Origin: Neptuniibacter sp. 1_MG-2023
Lineage (GTDB): Bacteria > Pseudomonadota > Gammaproteobacteria > Pseudomonadales > Balneatricaceae
Assembly: GCF_030547185.1 (NCBI RefSeq)
Contig: NZ_JAUOQR010000001.1
Location: forward strand, 496,001-560,000
DNA length: 64,000 nt
Reading direction: 5' to 3'
This document shows positions 1 through 7,626 of the stretch, piece by piece. The position numbers and the translations under genes are program-made. The first letter of the stretch is position 1. Each line of letters opens with the position of its first letter. Under the pieces are notes generated by a model. The model did no database searches. It was not told the DNA's origin and saw only the letters and a list, made by a program, of their open reading frames with translations.

Positions 1-2
1 CT

Positions 3-1175
3 GATCTACGAATGGAAGGCATGGATGGTCTAGCACTGTTCAAGCAAGTTCAGCGTGCCTATCCACAACTGCCCGTTGTTATTATTACCGCCCACGGGTC
101 TATTCCTGAAGCCGTCACCGCTACGCAACAAGGAGTGTTTGGTTTTTTAACTAAACCTATTGATCGCGACCAGCTAATGCAAAATATTGAAGCCGCCTTA
201 GCCAGCACCAGTCGAAGCGAAGGAGAATGGCGTAATAATATTATCAGCCGTAGTCATACTATGGAGCAGCTACTCCAAGAAGCAGAACAGATAGCCGCTT
301 CCGATGTTAGTGTATTAATTACCGGGGCGAGCGGTAGTGGTAAAGAGCTATTGGCCAATGCTATTCATAAAGCGAGCCCACGTAGTAAAAAGCCCTTTAT
401 TGCCATTAACTGTGGCGCACTACCAGAACAACTACTGGAATCAGAACTCTTTGGGCACAGTAAAGGAGCCTTCACTGGCGCAGTCAACAAACATGAAGGG
501 CTGTTTCAAGCCGCGAATGGGGGCACCTTATTCTTAGATGAAATCGGCGATATGCCAACACCGCTTCAGGTAAAACTATTAAGGGTGTTGCAAGAACGCC
601 AGATCCGTCCAGTTGGGAGCACTGAAACCATTGCCGTGGATGTCCGTGTTATTTCAGCGACGCATCGAGATCTTGAGCAAGCGATGCAAGATAATAGTTT
701 TAGGGAGGATTTGTTCTACCGACTAAATGTAGTCAATCTGCACTTACCCCCCTTAAAAGACCGTCCTGAAGATATTCTTCCTCTCGCCCGTTATTTTGTT
801 GAACAAGCGGCCCTACGGCACAACCCAAAAGTCAAAAACATCTCAAGTGCAGCCCTACAAGTACTTGCTCAAGCCTCATGGCCCGGTAATGTTCGCCAGC
901 TCGAAAATATTATTGAAAAGGTCACGGCGTTAAGCACAACCCCAATCATTTCTGATACAGCTATCCACCGCGCATTAGCTAATCAAGAACAGGTCATTGC
1001 TAACTTTAATGATGCTAGAGCTGAATTTGAAAAAAGGTATCTCTGCAAAGTACTGCAGATAACTGAAGGCAATGTGACCCAAGCTGCGAAAATCGCCGGA
1101 CGCAACCGAACCGATTTTTACAAGTTACTGAAAAAGCATGCGCTGGAAGCTGCTGATTACAAAAATGGTGACTAA
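3..1175 (+). CDS. glrR: Sigma-54-dependent response regulator, GlrR/QseF type (5' truncated)
   Basis: The gene enters from the left edge; the first readable codons give DLRMEGMDG, and that Asp is the usual phosphoacceptor of a receiver domain. Numbering from the Met at base 12, the receiver Lys lies in TKP (46-49). An AAA+ domain follows with Walker A GASGSGK (105-111), the sigma-54 contact loop GAFTGA (152-157) and Walker B LFLDEIGD (173-180). The C-terminal Fis-type helix-turn-helix contains GRNRTDFYKLLKKH, characteristic of GlrR. In enterobacteria GlrR with GlrK activates sigma-54 promoters such as glmY; the target here is not known. The sensor kinase would lie upstream, outside the window. 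The gene converges on the P-like gene with only 23 bases between them, and I see no terminator there. Confidence 0.9.
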   Translation, partial: DLRMEGMDGLALFKQVQRAYPQLPVVIITAHGSIPEAVTATQQGVFGFLTKPIDRDQLMQNIEAALASTSRSEGEWRNNIISRSHTMEQLLQEAEQIAASDVSVLITGASGSGKELLANAIHKASPRSKKPFIAINCGALPEQLLESELFGHSKGAFTGAVNKHEGLFQAANGGTLFLDEIGDMPTPLQVKLLRVLQERQIRPVGSTETIAVDVRVISATHRDLEQAMQDNSFREDLFYRLNVVNLHLPPLKDRPEDILPLARYFVEQAALRHNPKVKNISSAALQVLAQASWPGNVRQLENIIEKVTALSTTPIISDTAIHRALANQEQVIANFNDARAEFEKRYLCKVLQITEGNVTQAAKIAGRNRTDFYKLLKKHALEAADYKNGD

Positions 1176-1198
1176 TCCATTTCATTAATCCAACGCGA

Positions 1199-1993
1199 TT
1201 ACTGATAATCCTCCGGCAGGTTAATACCCATAGCATTTGCATCCTCTTGTGCAAGTGCCTTAAAGCGCTCTCGTACTTTAGAACCTTTAGGTTTAGTCAG
1301 ATAAAATAACCACTTACTCGCGATTTCAGGTTTTAACTGATGCTCCTCTCCCCAAGATTGGATAAACCTAAAGAGTGAATCATCGCTTTTATCAGGTAAT
1401 GCGACAGGAACGGGGTTATCCAACTGTTCCCCTGCTCTTACCCGACGACAAAGAACATCGTAGTTATATCGAAAATCAGGATATACATCCGCTGCATCTT
1501 CTGTACGTAGACGGAACCATCCCGTCGCTTTGCCTGCATGGTAAATGGCAGGGTGAGTCCACTGATGATGGGAAGCGCTGTCAGAAAAGTTACACGCCTC
1601 TTCATAAGCATGTTTAGCCATGGGAAGGCCATAGTCTCCCGTCAAGCTTCTTAAAACTTTAATGAATTCAGAAATAGTCGGCATCCATGCACTATTTTCT
1701 TTACAGTAATCAATCGCAGCCACCAGCTCATTCTCAGTATAACCACCTAAGCTAAGTGCCCATTCCCGTTTTGCTATACGGATCTCATCTTGAGTTTCAA
1801 AACAGCTTTTAAACTTATGCCCATAGATCGCCATAAATCGGGCAAAGATCATATTTACAAAGGTTTTAACTTCAACACTCAGCTCGCGATTCGCTTGCTG
1901 TGCTTGATCATCACCAGTCTGTGTCTTTGATGTCCATGACTGCTGCGGTAACCCGTTTTCGCTTCTCGCGAGTATCTCGGCGGGGGTCTTCAT
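1199..1993 (-). CDS. Phage lambda P-like replication protein (putative helicase loader)
   Basis: The 264-residue protein resembles the lambda P family, which loads the replicative helicase DnaB. The central part (about residues 45-115) shows the family pattern: a helical segment FVNMIFARFMAIYG, a conserved Trp (KREWALSLGG), and a block ending in AWMPTISEFIKVL that matches the W/F-x-P-x-x-x-E-F motif. Residues 115-200 are rich in aromatic residues. The start is supported by AGCAGG about 6 bases upstream of the ATG. The first 83 bases lie inside the end of the DnaT-like gene in another frame, so the two are probably translationally coupled. No other phage gene is nearby, so this looks like a chromosomal replication-restart or helicase-loading module rather than a prophage. 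The family call is by pattern and is moderately sure. Confidence 0.6.
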   Translation of the reverse strand: MKTPAEILARSENGLPQQSWTSKTQTGDDQAQQANRELSVEVKTFVNMIFARFMAIYGHKFKSCFETQDEIRIAKREWALSLGGYTENELVAAIDYCKENSAWMPTISEFIKVLRSLTGDYGLPMAKHAYEEACNFSDSASHHQWTHPAIYHAGKATGWFRLRTEDAADVYPDFRYNYDVLCRRVRAGEQLDNPVPVALPDKSDDSLFRFIQSWGEEHQLKPEIASKWLFYLTKPKGSKVRERFKALAQEDANAMGINLPEDYQ

Positions 1994-2840
1994 GGCTTAA
2001 ACCTGCTTTTTGTTCGTTATTGATGCGTTGTTGGCGACCATCTTGGGTTTGCTTTTTAACCCACTCTCGCTTCACCCAACCTAAAAATTTCTGATCCCAG
2101 TTTGTCTCTTTACGATCTTTATCTAACCAATAGAGAACAAACTCATCCAAACAGTTTAAGGCAAACTGCTGTGAAATATTGTGCCTTGGTAAAAGCGCAT
2201 ACAAGTTTTCCGATGGCTGCCAGCCCAACTCCATACCATGTAGCTGCTTATTACGCTGCTCATGCTGCTGAAATAAAGCCTGTAGTTCATCACCCTGTCG
2301 TACTTTTTTGGCCCACCCAATACTACCACCAAAGGTAGGAGCGGGCCCCGCATTAGGGGTCGATGTTGTTTGATAAGTACTGACCGCAGCATCAGGGTAG
2401 TAAGGCGTATCCTGCTGTGATTCTATCGGCTCACTCGCCGCATAACGGTCTCTATTTGTAAGCTCTTTAGGCGGTGCAATGGCTCGCTCTTCAACGACAG
2501 GGAGTCGACTCACCATCTCAACATCTGATGTGCTATCGGCCCCATCCTCCTCTACAGGAAGAAATTTTACACGTACGCGGCTATCCTGAGAAAAAGCGAC
2601 ATCTACATACGCTTCCGCGACTAATACACTGGTTAATTGAGCCAATTTTTCCTCATCCCAATAGGGTGCTAACCGTAACCATTGCTGACGGGAAAGGATA
2701 AATTCGGAAGTGGCATTATGCAGATTTTCAAGCTGTAAACGCTGTTGATAAATCGTTAGCAATACAGCAGCTTCAACACCTACTTTATGAATAAGAGAGG
2801 GATAAAGCACAATAGGTGTTTCAGGAAAAGAGTAATTCAT
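1911..2840 (-). CDS. DnaT-like primosomal protein
   Basis: The 309-residue protein has an N-terminal helical region (1-105) with LYPSLIHKVGVEAAVLLTIYQQ, like the winged-helix start of DnaT-type replication proteins. A low-complexity linker (110-165) follows. The C-terminal domain (about 200-265) has LLPRHNISQQFALNCLDEF, then YWLDK and WDQKFLGWVKREW, the signature of the DnaT ssDNA-binding domain. DnaT in Escherichia coli works in PriA-dependent replication restart and helps hand DnaB to forked DNA. The last 28 codons, very basic (DPRRDTREKRKRV), overlap the start of the lambda P-like gene. The pair probably forms a helicase-loading unit. E. coli DnaT is about 180 residues, so this is a longer variant and I do not assign the symbol outright. 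Confidence 0.7.
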   Translation of the reverse strand: MNYSFPETPIVLYPSLIHKVGVEAAVLLTIYQQRLQLENLHNATSEFILSRQQWLRLAPYWDEEKLAQLTSVLVAEAYVDVAFSQDSRVRVKFLPVEEDGADSTSDVEMVSRLPVVEERAIAPPKELTNRDRYAASEPIESQQDTPYYPDAAVSTYQTTSTPNAGPAPTFGGSIGWAKKVRQGDELQALFQQHEQRNKQLHGMELGWQPSENLYALLPRHNISQQFALNCLDEFVLYWLDKDRKETNWDQKFLGWVKREWVKKQTQDGRQQRINNEQKAGLSHEDPRRDTREKRKRVTAAVMDIKDTDW

Positions 2841-2866
2841 TAAATAGAACTGACCTTACAAATGAA

Positions 2867-2892
2867 AAAGCCGCAGTCTAAGCCACGGCTTT
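2867..2892 (-). terminator. Rho-independent terminator after the CBS gene
   Basis: On the minus strand the arms AAAGCCG and CGGCTTT enclose a 12-base loop and are followed by a run of Ts. It lies 19 bases past the CBS gene and before the DnaT-like gene, so the two are probably separate transcripts. Confidence 0.75.
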
Positions 2893-2910
2893 AGACATAA
2901 CATTAAATGA

Positions 2911-3318
2911 TCAACCGTTTTGAGCGAAGTTCTCTACTGCACGTAAAACATCACGACGACTAATCTGGCCGATCAGTTTACCATCTTTTACCACAGGTAA
3001 ACGGCGACGTTTATTATTAATAAACTCTTCTGCCACTTTAATAATATCCGCATCATGGTTTATGGTGTAAACCTCTTCAGACATATATTTACCCACAGTG
3101 CCGCCCATCTCTTCTTCATGATACGTTAACGTGAGAATGGCTTTTAGACAATCGACTTCCGACATCAAACCAACCAAATTACCTTTGGTATCCAAAACCG
3201 GTGCCCCGGTAATATGATTCTCAAGTAGCAAGTTGATCGCTTCAAAAAGATCAGTCTCAGGCGTAAAAGTGATCAAATCAGTACACATATAATCCTGAGC
3301 TTTTACGGATCTCAACAT
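2911..3318 (-). CDS. Stand-alone tandem CBS-domain protein
   Basis: About 135 residues made of two CBS motifs and nothing else. CBS1 (about 8-60) contains ITGAPVLDTKGNLVGLMSEVD and CBS2 (about 80-130) contains RRRLPVVKDGKLIGQISRRD; CBS pairs bind adenine nucleotides and usually sense energy state. I placed the start at the second of two in-frame ATGs: a perfect GGAGGA ends directly against the first ATG (3324) and sits 6 bases from the second (3318), which is proper spacing. The gene is monocistronic, with a terminator downstream. Its role is unknown. An FNR-like palindrome lies about 140 bases upstream. Confidence 0.85.
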   Translation of the reverse strand: MLRSVKAQDYMCTDLITFTPETDLFEAINLLLENHITGAPVLDTKGNLVGLMSEVDCLKAILTLTYHEEEMGGTVGKYMSEEVYTINHDADIIKVAEEFINNKRRRLPVVKDGKLIGQISRRDVLRAVENFAQNG

Positions 3319-3452
3319 TAGCATTCCTCCAAGGTAATAGACATCAATTACCGAATATCATAAAACCGGGAAACCTATCGCTCTCATAGCGAAATATGCC
3401 CGACACTGTCTTTATATTTACACCTAAGCGTTCAAGCCGCAACAAAATAGAA

Positions 3453-3466
3453 CTGATCAAGATCAG
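3453..3466. promoter_or_regulatory. Candidate FNR/Anr-like palindrome
   Basis: The 14-base sequence CTGATCAAGATCAG fits the FNR core TGAT-N4-ATCA, with both outermost bases differing from the TTGAT-N4-ATCAA consensus. It lies just after the purU stop and upstream of the CBS gene. It could equally be the stem of a weak purU terminator. I see no convincing -10 at the distance a class II FNR promoter needs. Confidence 0.25.
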
Positions 3467-3467
3467 C

Positions 3468-4322
3468 TTAATTGAATACAACAGTCTTATTACCATGTAC
3501 AAGCACTTTGTCTTCTAAGTGCCAACGCAAACCTCGCGACAGTACAGTTTTTTCCACATCACGACCTAAACGCACCATATCCTCAGGCGTATCACGATGA
3601 GTAATTCGAATCACATCTTGGTCAATAATTGGCCCTGCATCCAACTCCTCCGTCACGAAATGACAAGTTGCACCAATTAGCTTAACACCGCGCTCATGGG
3701 CTTGATGATAAGGTTTAGCCCCAGCAAACGAAGGCAGGAAGCTATGATGAATATTGATAATTCGATGCGTATAAGCCGCACAAATATCCGTAGGTAGAAT
3801 CTGCATATAACGAGCAAGCACGACAACATCAGCATCGTGCTCCCGAATAAGATTACTGACTTTATCAAAGTGCGGTTGTTTATTCTCTTTATCAACAGGC
3901 ACATGATGGTAAGGAATTTTATGCCATTCAACCATACTTCTTAAGTCATCATGATTGGAGATAACACATACGATCTCACAATCTAATTCTCCCTCATGAT
4001 AACGATAGAGCAGATCAGCTAAACAGTGTGACTCTTTGCTGGCCATAAGAATGACTTTCTTTGGCTGAGCTGAATCAGTTACTTCCCAATTCATATTGAA
4101 CGACTGGGCTATAGGAGTAAAAGCCTCTTTAAACTCTTCGAGGGAATATGGCAGCGTCGTAGCGCAGATCTCTACACGCATAAAAAAACAGCCTAAGCTA
4201 CTATCAGAATGTTGATTAGCTTCAGAAATAGAACCGCCATGGCTGGAGATAAAATTACTGACCATCGCGACAATCCCTACCCTATCTGGGCACGATAACA
4301 CCAACCTGAATTTACGTTCCAT
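3468..4322 (-). CDS. purU: Formyltetrahydrofolate deformylase
   Basis: PurU hydrolyses 10-formyl-tetrahydrofolate to tetrahydrofolate and formate, balancing one-carbon pools and supplying formate to purine synthesis. The N-terminal ACT domain (about 5-80) begins with LVLSCPDRVGIVAMVSNF. The formyl-transferase fold (about 88-284) carries the catalytic residues Asn190 and His192 in NIHHSFLPSF and Asp228 in ELDAGPIID. Its 284 residues match the family (about 280). It is transcribed divergently from the phosphorylase gene at 4492. Confidence 0.96.
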   Translation of the reverse strand: MERKFRLVLSCPDRVGIVAMVSNFISSHGGSISEANQHSDSSLGCFFMRVEICATTLPYSLEEFKEAFTPIAQSFNMNWEVTDSAQPKKVILMASKESHCLADLLYRYHEGELDCEIVCVISNHDDLRSMVEWHKIPYHHVPVDKENKQPHFDKVSNLIREHDADVVVLARYMQILPTDICAAYTHRIINIHHSFLPSFAGAKPYHQAHERGVKLIGATCHFVTEELDAGPIIDQDVIRITHRDTPEDMVRLGRDVEKTVLSRGLRWHLEDKVLVHGNKTVVFN

Positions 4323-4491
4323 TAATCCCTAACTCCACAGCACAAAAATCGAGTGGATATTCTAGCAGCAGTTATCAGTGCATTGTAATTATTATAAACA
4401 CCAAAAAAGTAGCAACTGTTTTGATTTTTTAACAATACTTTTCCATTCAAGCGTTCCCTCATATACTGAATGAAGTAGGGAGACCGATTAA

Positions 4492-6018
4492 ATGAATTAC
4501 ACACCAGAAAGAATGAACCCTTTAAAAGCCTGTCGCTTAGGCTTAGACACCCATCAAGAGCTCACCATTTATTTAAGACAAGATAGCCCTGTATGCCGCT
4601 CAGAAGGTTTTTCTGCGCTCTCTCGCGTACTTGTTCATACAGACCATAAACATTTAATCGCTACGCTACATATGGTGACAGGCGATCTTTTGAGCCCCGG
4701 AGAGATTGGCTTTTCAGAATCCGCTTGGAAACGGATGGAACTCGAAGAAAACGTATCTGTATGGCTATCCCATCCGAAGCCCGTGCAATCACTCTCATAT
4801 ATCAGAGCTAAGGTATATGGTAAGGAACTGTCCGGAGAACAACTAAAAGAGATCATTGATGATATTGTCGCCGGACGCTATGCGGATGTACATTTAGCCG
4901 CTTTTATCACTGCATGTGGTGGTGATAATTTAAATATCCGCGAGATCACTGACCTCACTAAAGCCATGGTAAATTCCGGCAGTAAAATAGAGTGGGGCCT
5001 ACCTTTAGTTGTTGATAAACATTGTGTAGGCGGACTTCCGGGAAACCGCACCACCCCGATTCTAGTATCTATTTTAGCTGCCGCTGGGCTCATAATGCCT
5101 AAAACATCATCCCGGGCGATCACCTCCCCTGCGGGCACTGCGGATACGATGGAAACATTAACAAATGTTGATCTTAGTTTAGAATCTATGCGTGCTGTGG
5201 TCGAAAAAGAAGGTGCCTGTCTTGCCTGGGGTGGCTCAGTTAAGCTATCACCCTCCGATGACCTTTTGATTCAAGTTGAGCGCGCACTGGATATTGATAG
5301 TGAGGGCCAGCTGATCGCATCAGTACTGTCGAAAAAGATTGCTGCTGGAGCGACCCATGTAGTCATTGATATACCTGTCGGCCCTACCGCAAAAGTAAGA
5401 AGTCGTGAAGCGGCAGAAATTTTATCCAATAATTTTAAAGCGGTAGCAACCACCTTAGGCTTAACAATCAGGGTACTCTTTACCGATGGTTCGCAACCGG
5501 TTGGACGCGGTATAGGCCCATCGCTTGAAGCAAGAGACATCCTCGATGTATTACAAAACACCCCCTCAATGCCACAAGATCTCCGACAACGCTCAGTGGA
5601 AGTGGCTGGGGCTATGCTAGAAATGGCGAAAGACCTTCCCCCCGGTGAAGGCATAAAAGAAGCTTTAAGTATTTTGGATTCAGGTGCTGCTTGGGAGAAG
5701 TTTCAAGCGATCTGTTTAGCCCAAGGCGCCTTAAAGTCACCTCCTATTGCTCCGTACCGGTATGAACTCATCGCCCATACCCACGGGACGGTAAAATGCA
5801 TTAACAATAGAAAACTCGCCAAAGTCGCCAAACTTGCCGGAGCACCAGCGGACTTAGCCGCTGGTGTAGATTTACACTGCAAAATTGGTGACCCTGTTAT
5901 CCACAATCAACCCCTTTTAACCATTCATGCCGAAAGTTCAGGTGAATTAAGCTACGCCGTAGAATATTTAGAAGACCACTTAGATGTTATTGAACTGATA
6001 GAAAAACCAAAAGGCTAA
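4492..6018 (+). CDS. Thymidine/AMP phosphorylase-family enzyme (long form)
   Basis: This 508-residue protein belongs to the nucleoside phosphorylase class II family (DeoA/AMP phosphorylase). It has an N-terminal extension of about 95 residues before the DeoA-like core, as in archaeal AMP phosphorylases (about 500 residues) and unlike bacterial DeoA (about 440). Core motifs are VDKHCVGGLPGNRTTP (174-189), the phosphate-binding region, and KTSSRAITSPAGTADTME (204-221). The family breaks the glycosidic bond of a nucleoside or nucleoside 5'-monophosphate with phosphate; the long form suggests nucleotides as substrate, releasing ribose-1,5-bisphosphate. GGGAG lies 9 bases before the ATG. The PRPP-synthetase-like gene starts 3 bases after its stop, so the two form one operon. 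The true substrate is not proven. Confidence 0.8.
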   Translation: MNYTPERMNPLKACRLGLDTHQELTIYLRQDSPVCRSEGFSALSRVLVHTDHKHLIATLHMVTGDLLSPGEIGFSESAWKRMELEENVSVWLSHPKPVQSLSYIRAKVYGKELSGEQLKEIIDDIVAGRYADVHLAAFITACGGDNLNIREITDLTKAMVNSGSKIEWGLPLVVDKHCVGGLPGNRTTPILVSILAAAGLIMPKTSSRAITSPAGTADTMETLTNVDLSLESMRAVVEKEGACLAWGGSVKLSPSDDLLIQVERALDIDSEGQLIASVLSKKIAAGATHVVIDIPVGPTAKVRSREAAEILSNNFKAVATTLGLTIRVLFTDGSQPVGRGIGPSLEARDILDVLQNTPSMPQDLRQRSVEVAGAMLEMAKDLPPGEGIKEALSILDSGAAWEKFQAICLAQGALKSPPIAPYRYELIAHTHGTVKCINNRKLAKVAKLAGAPADLAAGVDLHCKIGDPVIHNQPLLTIHAESSGELSYAVEYLEDHLDVIELIEKPKG

Positions 6019-6021
6019 CCC

Positions 6022-6900
6022 ATGAAACCACTATTATTTAATCTGAACTCCGATACGCCATTGGCCAACAAAGTCGCAGATAGATTGAAGGCTGATTTGG
6101 GTGAGCTAGATACCAGACTCTTCCCGGATGGGGAAAGCTATTTGCGCGTTTTAAGTGACTGTAAAGATCGCTCGATCATTGTATTCTGCAATTTATATCA
6201 ACCTAATAATAAAACACTAGACCTTATCTTCTTAGCCAACACCCTCAAGGAACTTGGCGCTAAGCATATAGGCTTAGTGACACCCTACCTGCCCTATATG
6301 AGGCAAGATAAACGCTTTAAGCCCGGTGAATGTGTTACGTCTCGCCCCTTTGCTCAACTGCTATCTACTCATTTTGATTGGCTCGTCACCCTAGACCCTC
6401 ACCTCCATCGCTATCACTCACTGGATGAGATCTACAGTTTAGAGGGCCATGTAGTTCACGCAGCGCCAATGATTGCCAACTGGATCAAAAATAATATCCA
6501 ACAACCTCTTTTGATCGGCCCCGATAGTGAAAGTGAACAGTGGGTGTCTGATGTTGCTCAACTGGCTAATGCGCCCTTCCAAGTACTGTCAAAAGTGCGT
6601 AAAGGTGACTATCAAGTGGAGGTCTCACTCCCCGATGTGGAGCAATGGCAACAACATACCCCTATTCTGGTCGACGATATAATCTCCAGTGGAAAAACAA
6701 TGCTGCAAACAGTTCAGCATTTACATTCAGCAGGTCTATCAACACCTATCTGCATTGGTGTGCACGGTTTATTCTCTAATAACGCATACGAAGAACTTAC
6801 GGCAAAAGCTAAGGTCATCACTTGCAACTCTATCCCTCATCTAAGTAATCAAATAGATATCAGTGACGCACTCTCACATGCTATATCTAAGCATCTATGA
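6022..6900 (+). CDS. PRPP synthetase-like protein (ribose-phosphate diphosphokinase family)
   Basis: At 292 residues it is shorter than the housekeeping PRPP synthetase (about 315). Visible family features are FPDGESYLR (34-42), PYMRQDKRFKPGE (91-103), the metal/ATP segment LDPHLHRYHS (124-133) in place of the usual DLHAxQ, a catalytic Lys in LSKVRKGDYQVEV (189-201), and the PRPP loop VDDIISSGKTM (217-227). PRPP synthetases transfer pyrophosphate from ATP to ribose-5-phosphate and release AMP. It is very probably a paralogue with a special role tied to the phosphorylase next door, which it follows almost without a gap. The exact reaction is inferred, not known. Confidence 0.75.
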   Translation: MKPLLFNLNSDTPLANKVADRLKADLGELDTRLFPDGESYLRVLSDCKDRSIIVFCNLYQPNNKTLDLIFLANTLKELGAKHIGLVTPYLPYMRQDKRFKPGECVTSRPFAQLLSTHFDWLVTLDPHLHRYHSLDEIYSLEGHVVHAAPMIANWIKNNIQQPLLIGPDSESEQWVSDVAQLANAPFQVLSKVRKGDYQVEVSLPDVEQWQQHTPILVDDIISSGKTMLQTVQHLHSAGLSTPICIGVHGLFSNNAYEELTAKAKVITCNSIPHLSNQIDISDALSHAISKHL

Positions 6901-6954
6901 ATCAGTAATGATGAAACGAATAAAGCTATTCCCAAGGATTACCCACTAAAGAGT

Positions 6955-7530
6955 ATGATATTTCAACCTGACTACTGGCTAAAAAATAATTTTATCTCTG
7001 AACAAGAATCTAGCACCTTCTTATCGCTCCTAATCGAACAGATTGCTTGGCGACAAGATACAATTCACATGTTTGGAAAAACTGTCAGCATTCCTAGGCT
7101 ACAAACCTTTATGGGTGATCAAGGTATCAACTACACCTACTCAAACCTCAGACTTAACACTGAAGAGTGGCACCCTATAGTCGCTGAAATTAGGGGGCGT
7201 ATTGAGAAACTAACAGGCCACTCTTTTAATTCAGTGCTACTTAACTACTATCGTGATGGAAACGACAGTATGGGTTGGCATCGAGATAATGAGCCTGAAT
7301 TAGGTAAAAACCCTACTATTGCCTGCGTATCTTTAGGCGCATCGCGAACATTTACACTTAGAGATATAACCAACAAAAATATAAAACAACAACTGATACT
7401 CGAAAACGGCTCTCTATTATGGATGGGGCCGCAACTCCAGCAACAGTGCCAACACGCCCTTCCAAAAAGGCTCAGTTGTAAAAATCCGCGGATAAGTTTA
7501 ACGTTCAGACAGATTCAATCAAAAACATAA
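6955..7530 (+). CDS. AlkB-family Fe(II)/2-oxoglutarate dioxygenase
   Basis: The 191-residue protein is the size of AlkB2/AlkB3-type demethylases, which oxidatively remove methyl groups from 1-methyladenine and 3-methylcytosine. The iron ligands are His109 and Asp111 in MGWHRDNEPEL and probably His167. The 2-oxoglutarate-binding arginines are in NPRISLTFR (Arg179 and Arg185). NYYRDGNDSMGWH is typical of the AlkB2-like group. It begins 54 bases after the PRPP-synthetase-like gene on the same strand and may share its transcript. Confidence 0.9.
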   Translation: MIFQPDYWLKNNFISEQESSTFLSLLIEQIAWRQDTIHMFGKTVSIPRLQTFMGDQGINYTYSNLRLNTEEWHPIVAEIRGRIEKLTGHSFNSVLLNYYRDGNDSMGWHRDNEPELGKNPTIACVSLGASRTFTLRDITNKNIKQQLILENGSLLWMGPQLQQQCQHALPKRLSCKNPRISLTFRQIQSKT

Positions 7531-7626
7531 ATAGATCTATGACTAATAAATAAGGTTATTCCGCTATAGTAAAGTGCAACCGCTTGGTATTATGTACGGA
7601 TCCATAATAATAATTAAGATTGGCCA

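Noticed and set aside
1911-1993. Frameshift within one replication gene instead of two overlapping genes
   Set aside because: Each frame has its own start, ribosome site and a complete domain, so overlap of two genes is the simpler reading.
5271-5654. A 127-codon minus-strand frame inside the phosphorylase gene
   Set aside because: It is the antisense shadow of a clearly coding, motif-bearing plus-strand gene.
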